A stretch of DNA of 64,000 nt from positions 55,246,255-55,310,254 of the forward strand of contig NC_134576.1 in NCBI RefSeq assembly GCF_050947875.1, written 5' to 3'. Numbering within the stretch: the first letter of the stretch is position 1; each line of letters begins with the position of its first letter. This stretch comes from Dermacentor variabilis. Taxonomy: Eukaryota; Arthropoda; Arachnida; Ixodida; Ixodidae. A program made the translations under genes and the position numbers. The notes under the pieces are model-generated. The model saw only the letters and a list, made by a program, of their open reading frames with translations. It ran no database searches and was not told where the DNA came from. Shown piece by piece: positions 20,316 to 31,800 of the stretch.

Positions 20316-21650
20316 TCGTGAGGCTTATAGCGCGTTAAAAAGACAAGGACGAAAGTGAGACGTGACACACACAGGCGCTAACTTGCAACAATCTTTATTT
20401 CGAGCGAGGGACCCACACATATATACAACTTTTTCACGTACGTCATACATGCGCTGTTTGCAAAAAAACCCTTACGCACTATTGCGCAGGTACGATAACT
20501 CTTTGCGGGAAAGGGCAATTGATGGTTTAGACACACAGTTATCGCCTAGCCTATCAATCATTTCTGCTTCTATAATTTCGCGAGTTATCCTACCTCGGGC
20601 TTTTCCCACAATGGAGCAGTCTCTGTATGCTGGAGCACACGTCGAGTGGTCACCGTTATCCATCCCGGCAGCAGTGCAGCTGCAATGCCTGCAGTGGGCG
20701 TCAAGAAACCCACCCCGCTTTTCTGCTACATTCCTGTTCCTTTAAACGCTCGTTGAGGCACCTCGCGCTTTGCCCCACGTAGTTCTTCCCACACCTTAAA
20801 GGAAGGCTGTAAACAACTGCTTCTACACATTCAACAAACGGTTCCTGGTGTTTCTTTTTGCACGTGCGCGCTTATCAGAGAGGCCTGGTCTGGTTAGTCT
20901 GCACAGGCAGTGCAATTTTGTAGAAGCTGAAAACACAACCCTAACGTTCGCAGGTTGGCCTATTTTCTTTAAACGGTGCGATAAGCCGTGGATATATGGG
21001 ATGACAGCAACGCTCCTCTTATCTACACAAGGCACGCTGGCAGAATTATTTGATAGCTCCGACTTGAGCGGACCCTCAGCAACGCTAATAAGTACATGTG
21101 TAGGGTAACCTGCCATTCGAAGACGGAGGATCTGATCCTTGATGCTTTCGGTCATCAGCTCCGGGCATGACTTACATAATGCGTTTGACAAGCATGTCTT
21201 TGTGATTCCCCTCTTAACCAACTTGTAGTGCGCCGACCGATATGGGAGCAGTGGCTTTTTCGCGCGAGGTTCGTACTTCCAGCGTACATGGTCCGTGAAA
21301 AATAAAAACTTAATGTCAAGAAATCGGATACTTCCGTAAATCGGCAGTTCATGCGTTATTTTTAGAGGAGATAAACCCTCGCGTATAAAAGAAAGTGCAT
21401 TAGTGGTTAAAAAATCGAAACAGTTAAAGCTGCAGTCAAGTAGAACTAAAAAGTCACCGACGCATCTAAACACTTTGAGAATCTTAAAATCTGGAAGCCG
21501 ACCGTTCTTGTCTAGTTCAGCTAAAGATATACCGCTAAGTATGGGAGCTATACACGATCCGATGCAAATTCCCTCCTTCTGTATAAAAGGCTGCCCTTCC
21601 CATTGAATGAAAGTAGACTGAAGATAAAAGCTAAGAAGTCCTAAGAAGTC
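20316..21650 (-). mobile_element. Penelope-like element, left copy
   Basis: The minus strand encodes the Penelope-type RT end and a GIY-YIG nuclease; the 3' end is at 20316. It is arranged head-to-head with a second copy at 21651-22546. The outer 855 bp (20316-21170) is an inverted repeat of 21683-22546 at well over 90% identity, including the 3' UTR with its AATAAAG signal. Inverted and tandem partial copies are typical of this retroelement order. The copy is 5'-truncated and frameshifted. Confidence 0.82.
20472..21648 (-). pseudogene. Penelope-like RT C-terminus and GIY-YIG endonuclease
   Basis: From 21648 downwards the frame reads YLQSTFIQWEGQPFIQKEG, GSCIAPILSG (the QK.G..GS..AP motif of Penelope RT), then FRCVGDFLVLLD where the family has a YVDD-type box. 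The first catalytic Asp is thus Gly and the Tyr is Cys. The thumb follows (GSIRFLDIKFLFF) and a linker ending near 20823 in a frameshift. The GIY-YIG nuclease start VVYSLPLRCGKNYVGQS lies in another frame at 20750-20820, and its C-terminal part (HSTCAPAYRDC to LSYLRNS) ends at 20472. Two frameshifts plus active-site loss: dead. Confidence 0.82.
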
Positions 21651-22546
21651 CTTTTAGCTGAACTAGACAAGAACATAAGCGGTCATGCCCGGAGCTGATG
21701 ACCGAAAGCATCAAGGATCAGATCCTCCGTCTTCGAATGGCAGGTTACCCTACACATGTACTTATTAGCGTTGCTGAGGGTCCGCTCAAGTCGGAGCTAT
21801 CAAATAATTCCGCCAGCGTGCCTTGTGTAGATAAGAGGAGCGTTGCTGTCATCCCATATATCCACGGCTTATCGCACCGTTTAAAGAAAATAGGCCAACC
21901 TGCGAACGTTAGGGTTGTGTTTTCAGCTTCTACAAAATTGCACTGCCTGTGCAGACTAACCAGACCAGGCCTCTCTGATAAGCGCGCACGTGCAAAAAGA
22001 AACACCAGGAACCGTTTGTTGAATGTGTAGAAGCAGTTGTTTACAGCCTTCCTTTAAGGTGTGGGAAGAACTACGTGGGGCAAAGCGCGAGGTGCCTCAA
22101 CGAGCGTTTAAAGGAACAGGAATGTAGCAGAAAAGCGGGGTGGGTTTCTTGACGCCCACTGCAGGCATTGCAGCTGCACTGCTGCCGGGGTGGATAACGG
22201 TGACCACTCGACGTGTGCTCCAGCATACAGAGACTGCTCCATTGTGGGAAAAGCCCGAGGTAGGATAACTCGCGAAATTATAGAAGCAGAAATGATTGAT
22301 AGGCTTGGGGATAACTGTGTGTCTAAGCCATCAATTGCCCTTTCCCGCGAAGAGTTATCGTACCTGCGCAATAGTGTGTAAGGGTTTTTTTTTTTTTTTT
22401 GCAAACAGTGCATGTATGATGTACGTGAAAAAGTTGTATATATGTATGGGTCCCTCGCTCGAAATAAAGATTGTTGCAAGTTAGCGCCTGTGTGTGTCAC
22501 GTCTCACTTTCGCCCTTGTCTTTTTAACGCGCTATAAGCCTCACGA
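21651..22546 (+). mobile_element. Penelope-like element, right copy (internally deleted)
   Basis: This is the plus-strand counterpart of the left copy. It starts with about 24 bp matching 21504-21524 in inverse orientation, then jumps to sequence equivalent to 21170, so about 330 bp of RT is deleted. It continues collinearly to the shared 3' end. A T-run (22385-22400) is expanded relative to the left copy. The polyadenylation-like AATAAAG is at 22462-22468. Confidence 0.82.
21698..22381 (+). pseudogene. Penelope-like linker and GIY-YIG endonuclease, right copy
   Basis: This carries the same protein as the left copy from MTESIKDQILRLRMAGYPTH onward. It has the same frameshift before the VVYSLPLRCGKNYVGQ nuclease motif and the same second frameshift before the HSTCAPAYRDC segment. 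It ends at LSYLRNSV and a stop at 22379-22381. Sharing both frameshifts with the left copy means the two descend from one already defective sequence. Confidence 0.8.
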
Positions 22547-24001
22547 TGTCTTACGAACAAGCCCAAATCACTGCTTTACAGGATTTGTCCACCATTCGTG
22601 CTTGTTACGCCGGACGTTCCTTTGGCTTCGTTTATTACGCACTACTGCCTCTATCGACCTAAATTTCGAAGCAGTTCCTGTTTTCTGAAATGTGGAAGGA
22701 AACGGCGAGACTTTTCGTGTATGCGTGCACGTAATCACTGCGAATTATTACACTTATAACGCAGTGTTTCGTCTTAAATGATCGGTGTGCAAGCTTACAA
22801 AGGCGTTTGAAGCCAGCAGGACGAAATTTAGGCAAATCAATGTACTAATTCCATTATTCTTATGATAGCTAAATCATCGTGCTTGTAACTCCACCGGCGC
22901 TATAGAGATTCCCCTAGTAACATTTGTAGGGAACTCTTTGCTACCTACGCGCAAACCTTTAAATTCGTTTTAAAAAAAGTGAAAACGCGGACATGACAAA
23001 GGCCAGGGAAGGTGACACGCCTTGCTTTTAACGTTTGGCCCGAACACACGCTTCCTCCTGACTGCAAACACGCACTTTATTTAAGTTGACTTTACCTCTT
23101 TATAGAAGCGTCGTACAAGGTGCAGCAAACTTGGCACAGCAGAGAAAGCAATCACATACACCTTAAGACAAGGGCGACTTTTCGCGTGACTTTGCTCTTG
23201 CTGATTTCGTCTTCGGGACATCTTGTCTTTATGAACTGACCCCCAAGCAATATCTCTCTGACAATGTCTTCGTGCGCTATGTTCACAGGCAGCGCTATAT
23301 ACACAATTATACACCCCCACAATATGCAGATTCTGAAAAGGCGCGGAATATACAACCGTGACACAAATTACAGCATACAAGTTTGACGTATCTTCAATAT
23401 CGTAGCAAGCTACGTTCTCGAGCCTTTGCCTCTTACCTGCGACCTCAGAGTAGCACGCTGGACGGTCATCATTCCTGCCTTCCCTCTTCTTCTTTCTGTC
23501 TCTAAACGTTGCAAAGCTAACTTAAGCGAAGGACAAATGCATAGGGCTTATAACGTAAGGCAGCCCTGTCCACTCTTCGGTGTCTCTTTAGTAGGTCGTC
23601 ACACAACTTGTCATGTCCTGTTCAGTAGCTCGTCACATATGCTCCTCTAGTCGAAACCAGGGATCGATGACGCGTTCAGTTATTGGAAATTAGTGATTCT
23701 TCGCAGTGTCTGCCGAATTTCGATCGAGAAACACCGACTTTTCTGCTGCCGCACAGCTTTAAATCCAAGCCGACTCCGCATACTCGAGAAGCTCGGAACT
23801 GAATTCGTCAGGTGAACCTCGAAACCCGAATTCGTTATGAAAGATTGAAAGGAATCTGAATGTAACATTTCACAAACTGAATGAAGTTTGTGGGATTCGA
23901 ACGGAAACAAAATTGATGACGTCTTATATGTTTGCGTACAACACATTTAACAAATGCGCACTCCCTGTTAATAACAATTGTTTGGCTTTGTCCGTTTGGA
24001 A

Positions 24002-24016
<15 letters not shown>
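22547..24016. other. Spacer, no gene supported
   Basis: No recognisable domain. A minus-strand frame at 23081-23380 and one at 23680-23946 have no family features. The region is bounded by the Penelope pair and a SINE (TA)n tail. Confidence 0.55.
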
Positions 24017-24052
<36 letters not shown>

Positions 24053-24180
24053 GACAGCATTGGGGAATTTACTTGTGCTTAATGAATGAAAATGAAGAAA
24101 CCATAAATTACTGGAAATTAAAGTGGCTGAAAAAAGAACTTGCCGCAGGTGGGAACCGGGCCCACAACCTTCGCAAAATG
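24017..24180 (-). mobile_element. tRNA-derived SINE, left copy (5'-truncated)
   Basis: The sequence 24064-24176 is an inverted copy of 24226-24338 with few differences. The copy ends in its own (TA)n tail (24017-24048). It lacks the A-box end of the tRNA-like head that the right copy retains. Head-to-head arrangement with the right copy gives a hairpin with ~113-bp arms. Confidence 0.75.
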
Positions 24181-24426
24181 TGGTTGAGCATCGGTAGAGC
24201 AATTGGTAGAGCATCGCACGCGAAATGCGAAGGTTGTGGGTTTGGTTCCCACCTGCGGCAAGTTCTTTTTTCAGCCACTTTAATTTCCATTAATTTATGG
24301 TTTCTTCATTTTCATTTATTAAGCACAAGTAATTTCCCCCTACGTTGTCCTTGGTGTCAGTGTTTGTTGACTTCTTAGTATATGACTAATAAAAATCGGG
24401 CCCCTCGGTTAACGCCGTTGCTTCTC

Positions 24427-24462
<36 letters not shown>
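24181..24462 (+). mobile_element. tRNA-derived SINE, right copy
   Basis: The tRNA-like head has an A-box-like tagagcaattggtagagc near 24194 and a B-box-like ggtttggttcc at 24239-24249. These are the internal RNA polymerase III promoter elements. A tRNA-unrelated body follows, ending in (TA)n (24430-24462). The structure resembles tick SINEs of the Ruka kind, although I cannot confirm that family by search. It is not a functional tRNA, because the acceptor stem does not form. Confidence 0.7.
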
Positions 24463-24466
<4 letters not shown>

Positions 24467-26770
24467 TATTCACCTGCATGGTGTTAATTTTTCGGCACAT
24501 TACGGCACATGAATTTGCCGTCATGCGTCGAAAAATCCAACGTGTACATGTAAGTGGAATTTACACTCTTTGCCACTCTGTTTACGTAGGCGGCATTCAG
24601 TGTATCGCATCGCAGGGAACACTATATAGCGAAGTCATATCTGGTTAACAGAAATCCCAGGACTAGCAAACCTTTCGGGATATCCGTCCCCGAAGTCTGA
24701 TAAAACGTCCAACTTTCCCCGTAAGACCAGCTCGAGATCGTAGGAGAAAGCTTTTGTGAATCTGTTACCTGGAACGCGCCAACGCATCTTTAAGCACATT
24801 TTAAGAGCGGTTATTTCGAAAGTGGCGTCAGTTTCAATATTTATGCCAAGCAGACATTCGTTACTACCTTCAATTTCACAATTTGAAGACGTGTCCTAAA
24901 GCAAATAACTAAAAGCTTAATCAGTGAATATTTCTTATTAGCTTACTGGACTTGTCATGCAACACACACGCGCGCGCGCGCGCGTACTATAATGCGCATG
25001 TTCCAAACTAGGAAGATACGCACCTACCTCTGTCCGTGCCCCAGTTCGACGCTCGAGCATCGCTTCAGATCGAATAGTGGCCGTGCACGTTGAATCCGAT
25101 TAAGCATACGGCATACGCACAAAAATATTAAAATGAGCAAAATGTCAACAGGACAACGGCGCACGCTGAAGATGACCTCATTACGTGCAACATACGGAGC
25201 GATAAGTGCACTCAGACGAACAATATCAACATTGACGAAATAATGATGAAAACAGCAAGCAAAACATTGGAATGAAGCACCGGTATAACGCGTCGCGTAG
25301 TCGTCATTAACCGAGAACGTTTGCTGCGATCCCTTGAATCCGCATGGCGACGGGGATCCGACGAAAAAGAAATGCGAAATACTCATCCGGTTCACCGCGC
25401 ATGTAAACAGGATATAACCGGCACAAGGACAGCCCCAAAGAGGGAAATCCCGGAGTTCGCACTCCTTCGCGAGCACTAACAGTGTACTGCTTCCATCGTC
25501 ATGATGTACTCCGGAGAAGAGAAACGGGCCACATGCAGTTAATGTCGATACCTAGTGCCGTACCTGCTGTATGCGCCAATCAATGCGGCTCTAAAGCGAG
25601 GTGATGCGTCGTCTGCTTCCAGCACCGTGTCGTCTGCGTCGTCGGCGATGTGGTTTAAAGGTTTCGTGGAAATTAATGCAGCACTTACGATTTCAGCCCA
25701 TCAACGGTCAAACGGCCGCAAGCTGGACGCGTTGCTTCCTTCGAACTCGTATAACGCGCGGTGCCGTGCGGTCTAGCTGTCCCGGCATATTGCGCAAGGA
25801 CGTCTGGAACGCCGCCAACCCGACGACGCTCGAACAACCAGTGGCCGTACATGCATGCTGACACGCCAAAATGCTGCAACGGTGGGAGTGTTTGTGCTAG
25901 ACTGTATACATTGCAGGCGTTTAAACGACAAAAAAACAGCTTCCTGATTTTCAACTCTTGAGACAACCCAAACGTTTACTATTCGCGGACAAGCAGCGCC
26001 ACTGTTTTCGCATTCGAAGCATGTCAACGGCGCAGCGTGTGTCGTCTGCTACGACTAGGGAGCAGGAATCACGCTACCGATGGTTCTCTGAGGCAGCCTG
26101 TAACACGGTTCTGGAAACGAGCTCAACCATTCCGTGTACACGCGTAGTTGTCGCGCTTCCTGGATACAGCGCTTTCCGCGCTTCCTGTGGAGTCCAAATT
26201 TTCTGGGATAACCTTTTTTTTTTTCGTGTAGCTTTTTTTTTTTCATATTCGAAAGAAGTGAGTGAAAGTGCGGCGCCAGTGTCGGCCGCAGTGGAGCAGA
26301 CGGGCCACTACTCGTCGCCAAGGTTACGGAGCAGCGAAAAATCGATACCCAGCCGCTATCTTTAGGTTAGCGCACAGTTTTTTTTTTTTTTAATTCCCGA
26401 CGCCGGGTGGGAGTTTCTACAGCGATGATTGGCCGGCGTGAAGGTTATATGAAGAAAAGTAACTTTTTAAAAAAGTGCAAATCCCATGTACTTTGGGAAT
26501 GGACGAAAGCGGAGCAGTCTGTGCTGTTTGCTTTGGTTGATGATAATTAGCGGTGATGTTGACAATGTTTCATTTCTTCAGCATTTTGTGCAATACGAGA
26601 GTGGTGAGTTCATGGTAAACGCTACCTTGCGTGCACCACTGCTGTTTGTCTTCGCAGTACGCAGAACACTCAGCGAGACGTGGTTGCTTGAGGCGTTGTT
26701 GTGCACTGTTGTTATAGAATGTTAGCATTGTCATTGCCTCACGTGGCACATTGCATCGGGGCGGAATTTT
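24463..26770. other. Spacer, no gene supported
   Basis: No domain was recognised. A (CA)n/(CG)n alternating tract lies at 24961-24985 and could adopt left-handed DNA. Frames at 25024-25476 (-), 25601-25861 (+) and 25958-26365 (+) are featureless. T-runs lie at 26214-26240 and 26380-26391. Confidence 0.5.
24961..24985. repeat. Alternating purine-pyrimidine (CA/CG)n tract
   Basis: acacacac followed by about nine CG dinucleotides, an alternating tract with Z-DNA potential. It is unusual in a genome otherwise without long CpG runs. Confidence 0.85.
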
Positions 26771-26998
26771 CGAATTTCAGTTATGGCACTGTACGTGCCA
26801 AAACCACAATCGGATTATGAGGCACAGTGTAACGGCTAACTACGGATTATTTTGAACCCCTGGGGTTCTTGAACGTGCCCTGAAATATAAGTACACGAGC
26901 GTTTCTGTATTTCGTCCCCGTCGAGATGTGGGCGCCGTGGTTGAGATCGAACCCGCGACCTCGAGCAATGCCATAGCCACAAAGCTGCCACGGCGGGC
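26771..26998 (-). mobile_element. tRNA-derived SINE of a second family
   Basis: The minus strand starts cccgccgtggcagctttgtg, with an A-box-like tggctatggcattg and a perfect B-box ggttcgatctc-type core near 26942-26955. A tRNA-unrelated body follows, with the ttttggcacgtacagtgcc segment near its 3' end. The length of about 228 bp fits a SINE. The sequence layout matches a very common repeat I recall from hard-tick genomes. It is decayed and not a functional tRNA. Confidence 0.7.
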
Positions 26999-27623
26999 AC
27001 GGGAGTGTTGAAGTGCGACGCCTAGACTCAACGGTGCTACGATGTCGCCTAGGCGATACGGCGCTTTAATGCGGCTTTGAGTCTGCACGCCGTGCGTCAA
27101 TTGTCCGCCTGACAAACTTACGCGGTCTTTATTCTTGAGAAATACCAGAAACGTACCGTACCATACCTTGAAATTAAGCTTATCCAGTTTGTTCGAAACC
27201 GCATTCGCGTCTAGTAGTAGCTGGGGTGCCTCGGGGGTTCGCGCATCGAGGCACCCAAGTAGTAGCGTTTCCTCGCCTTCTCAGTCGCTTTATGCCTCTT
27301 CCGCACTGCCCCCATGTATGCGAGCGAAGAAGAGAGTTTCGCGGTTGCGTCGGTTCTGCTCCATTTTAGGCCTCCTCTCCCCCTCTTCTCTACCATTCTA
27401 CATATATCCGCTCTGGAATATTATAACGGTTTGCACGTTATAATAGAAAGGCAAACGCTGTAGTTTCTGCAATGTTTTTGCGAGGGGTCACGGATAATTA
27501 CAGCTGTCAAGAGGGTATTGTGGCGACGCCCAGGGAGCTCCGATGGCATTGTGCACATTCGACGCTGTGCAAGAGTCCAAAAGAGTTTCTCGCGTCGCCT
27601 ATCGTCTCTGCCACGCTCCTGCC
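26999..27623. other. Spacer, nothing recognised
   Basis: No domain or repeat boundary was seen. A Ser-rich short frame at 27135-27443 has no recognisable features. Confidence 0.5.
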
Positions 27624-28071
27624 ATGTATGTACTATCGGCCAAAAAAGTAAATGGACCACGGCTCAAGTGGCCGGAGCGGCTGCGTGGCCACACCGGGGC
27701 GCTGCTATCTCGTTCCGCGCGCTGACGACGAGAGTGCCCCGAGTGACGCCGGACTTCGCCCTCACTCTCACGTGGAGCCTCGTCACGCTTGATACATTTC
27801 TAGTGTACCGTTCGGTTGCTCTGCTGCTGACAGTCGCGACGAAGGGGACCGCGCGTCGCCGGTAGTCCAGCACATGGCGCTGTCGCACAGTTGCAGATGG
27901 CAGCGGGGCATCAAGCCGCGGCACTCAGAAGGAACGAAGACCCGTTCTGATTGTCATTTTGCTCATATTCACCTTATCTTTCATATTAGTGCATTTCACC
28001 GGCGTCCACCGCTGCTACATTTTAGGCAGCATATTGCAAGTAGCTGCAACGGCGGCTATAGTGACGCGCGC
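27624..28071 (+). repeat. Large inverted repeat, left arm
   Basis: The arm is ~448 bp and its reverse complement lies at 28487-28897. It opens catgtatgtactatcggcc and ends ggcggctatagtgacgc. It carries one ~31-bp insertion (27760-27790) not found in the right arm. Arm identity looks like 90% or more by eye. No transposase or RT coding was recognised, so the element class is unknown. Confidence 0.85.
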
Positions 28072-28486
28072 TTTTGCGCGGCTGACGGATAAGTTACAGG
28101 TGCAAAGCTTTACTGAGGGCACGGCTTTTCTGTCAAGATTACTTTTCCGGCATTTTACAGCAGTGGGTTTAATATTTACATTAGTGACGCCTCTGAAAAC
28201 TGCTTAGCTACTACAATGCGTAGGCCGTTACGAAACTTTACAAAAGTACGGCCAGGAAGAGATAATTGAGAAGACGAATCGGAATAACTAGTCAGTCATG
28301 AAAGTTTATTCACCGAAGCATTCCATGGCTTGAGCGGCTCCTCAATGCGATGAAATGTTGCCGTCGACCGCGATGACATGGCTTGCTCGCCTTGGCATCG
28401 AGTCGTAGAGCGCCGCCGCTATAGCTCCGGCCATCCGCGCAGCGCTTCCCACTATCTAACAGACGTGAAAGAGCGAACGTGAAAGA
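28072..28486. other. Loop between inverted repeat arms
   Basis: 415 bp with no recognisable coding. It contains a short tandem gtgaaagagcg pair at 28465-28490, next to the right arm. Confidence 0.6.
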
Positions 28487-28897
28487 GCGGGCGTCACCGT
28501 AGCCGCCGTTGCGGCTACTTGCGTTATGCTGCCTGCAATGGAGCAGCGGTGGACGCCGGTGACATGCACTAATATGAAAGATAAGGCGAATATGAGCAAA
28601 ACAACAATAAGAACGGGTCTTCGTTCCTCCTGAGTGCCGCGGTTTGATGCCCCGCTGCCGTCTGCAACTGTGCGACAGCGCCATGTGCTGGACTACCGGC
28701 GACGCATGGTCCCCTTGGTCGCGACCGTCAGCAGCAGAGCAACCGAACGTTACACTAGAAATGTATCAAGTCTGGCGTCACTCGGGGCACTCTCGTCGTC
28801 AGCGCGCGGAGCGAGATAGCAGCGCCCCGGTGTGGTACCGCAGCCGCTCCGGCCGCTTGAGCCGTGGTCCGCTTACTTTTTTCGCCGACAGTACATG
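28487..28897 (-). repeat. Large inverted repeat, right arm
   Basis: ~411-bp partner of the left arm. Together with the 415-bp loop the locus could fold into a long hairpin transcript. Confidence 0.85.
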
Positions 28898-31800
28898 CTC
28901 TGAACCATCCCCCGACGCGGCGTGCAAGAAAGCAGCACCAGGAGCGCGAAAGTCGAAGGAAGAGGCAAAGAAAGCTTCGCTTTAAAAAGAACCGGTCAGT
29001 CCAGTAATCTTTCTTTGATAAATTGTCAAGGAATAATATTTTAGCCGTGTCGCAGCAGAAATCTTTTCCCCCCATCCCTTCCCTCTCCCGCATTTTTAGC
29101 AGGCGACGGTCATGTAGCGGACGGCTGCAGAGTAGCAGACGGCAGCCACGTAGCAGAAAGGAGCAAGGTGGCATTCTGCAATCCGTTCAACCAGACGTCG
29201 GGAAAGTAACCTTCCGCACGCGCACGATACCTTGCGGCAACTGCAGATCTGTGCGCTGAGAATGGCCCCGCACCTGCGGGCGTCGCGTTGTGCCCGTGCA
29301 AGAACGCCGCACACGCTCCCAACGAAGAGAAAGAACCAAACCGGGGGTGATGGCGGGCGGGAACGGGTCGGGCAGGACGGCGCATTCCAATCCGTCATTA
29401 CAGCTTTCTGCTACAACGACGGACAGCGCAAAGTGGGTCGTTCGCCGAACCCTCGCTGGGGTGCGTTGTTCGCAAAAGTACCGTTAGTGTTGTCATATAA
29501 GCTCGCCCACCACGAGGAAGCACACGTGGGGACATCGAACTGTGTCGTTACTGACGGATCCGAAAGTAGCACACACACCGAAAAGAGCACGCGCGACAAA
29601 GAAACAAAGGCGGCGAGATTGAGCCGCGAAAATTATTATTATAAAAAAGCAACAGCTGTGTGGCCAGAAAAACAAGAAGCAGAAAAAAAAATACGGAGGA
29701 ATGAAAAAAAAATATGTTTTGTACCACGTAAAAGATGACTTGTCAACATGCGCTATCCCCAAGCTACAAAGCAAATCCATTCGGGCTGCGGGCAAGCGCC
29801 GCTTGCGCTTAGCGAAGGCGCTATTCCCGAGAGCTGCAGGCTCGTATTGGGACTCCCGTGAATAGCTTTAGTGTGTGTTTAGTGGGCGCTCGTGTGTGCC
29901 ATTTGTGTGTTTGAGTGTTGTGTGGAGCCTCTTGTAGGCTCAGCGTCCAGCAGTCAGAGCTGGCCTGGCTTCACCAGAGGAAGATTAAACATCTGCTTTT
30001 TGTTGTCTTTCTTTTTTTTTATTGTTTTGACGGCGCTACGGTAGGGTCTTGTAAGCCCACAATGTTTATGGTGTATACGTCTCAGCTTAAACCCGACATT
30101 TTGAGTTGCGTATGGCACGTATACATCGGGCTTTCAGCGGGGCTAACGTAAGCTGCGCCAGAGCAGTTTAAAATTGTAAACAATACATTCGCAACTCTAC
30201 TTTCAATCAATCAGTGGGAAAAAAAAATTGACGTTTATAGTGAAGAAAATTTCTTTATTAAATTTCGCCCCTGTACTTCGGCGCTGGTATACTTTAGAGA
30301 CCCTCCATGCATGTGCAAAGCGTAAGCTGATGAAGGGACTTCAGCCATGGCCGGTGCTACGTCACGGGCTCTGAAGTACTTTTACGTCGCATTCGGGCCG
30401 ATTTGACGCACATACATAAGCTGAAAAAACGTTTTCGAAACTTTCTAGGTTGATTTGTTGTGTCTGTTAAGATGGCCAATGCAGTGCTCCTTTGCCGATA
30501 AACATTCGACCAGACCTGAGTACACGCTCTCGCAGTTTATGACGCCCCGTCGCGCCGGTGACAGAACCTTGCCGACGGAACCGCCCACCGTCTCAGTTTG
30601 TTCTGGCGTCTTCTCATGCGGCCTTACCTTTCACAGAATACCACCCCTGGTTAAAGCAGTTAGAGCCCACCTAGTGGACATGTCCATTTCGTCTGCTGTT
30701 CCGATTGGCTGGGCAGGGCTACGCACCCGCAGCAACCAGGCGTCACAGCCAATCACATTTCAGCAGCAGATGAAAGGGACGTGTCCGCTATATGTGGGCT
30801 CTTACAGGATACTTCCTCAAGCCTCTTTCCCGGTGAAAATGGCCGCCTTGCTGCTGCGGTTGCCAGATCAACTAATAAGGCTTAGTACCGCAGTTAATGA
30901 AAGAACTGGGGAATCTGTTTTTGTGATATCATTATTTAACTAACCCTTATGTTGCATTATTTAGTGGCAACATTAACTACGCTGATTGAAAGAACGACTG
31001 CATGAAATAAGTTGTACATGGTTCTCTATTTCATTTATTTCTTCTTTCTTTTCTATCGTTACTTTAACTTCACTGTACCGTTTTTAGTACATTTATGTTA
31101 GAACTCGAAGCAAAGCAGTACCGAAGTCGTGGCAGCCAACATAAATAAGCTGTACAGAATTGCAACGATATTCTGAAAACAGTATTATCCAGGGTAAACA
31201 TGCGCTAAACATCCTCTTGAGGACCTGTGTACAACATGTCACACATTGCTTTCGTTCGTTCCCAAAATTAACTAGGAAGTGATTACTCAGCATATTCACC
31301 CTGTATGTAAAGTCAGATGCACACGAAACTGCATTAAAGCGATTAATTCGCTTTCCTACGACCACCTTTCGTGATAAGGGACTCTATAGTTAGGCGCAGG
31401 CCATTGTGTCGTCACAGACAACGAGAACAGCCACGAAGAACGTTTCGAATACGGCGAAATGACGCGAAACTCCAGCGTGGAGCGCCAAGCGCGACAACGC
31501 AGCACACAAAGCTGCATCTTCATTTCTGCGTTTACGCAAGTAAAGGCTGTTTTTTACCGTGTCAAACATGCGCAGACGGTTACTTGTTCCAAGTCGGACG
31601 ACGAAGCAGACGACCACAAGAGGACTTATATTTACTTTCATGCGCTGACCATAGCCTAGCAAACATTTTAAAAACAACAAAAAAGTTAGTTTTCCACATT
31701 CGTAGCGTACCACTTAGTGCAATAACAACCGACTTCAAGAGCGACGACGTTCCCGGAATGTCTTCAGATTTCACAAGGATATTATATGCGAAACCGCTCC

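Noticed and set aside
21694..21708. ctgatga followed by cgaaa, resembling a hammerhead ribozyme core, inside the Penelope-like copy
   Set aside because: Penelope-like elements can carry hammerheads, but here there is no stem II between the two boxes and the bases lie in coding sequence.
23885..23905. gattcgaac resembling a reversed tRNA B box
   Set aside because: No A box at the expected distance and no stem pairing.
29232..29738. 168-codon plus frame, Lys/Arg-rich end
   Set aside because: No domain, no related copy in the window, and the end is an A-rich tract.
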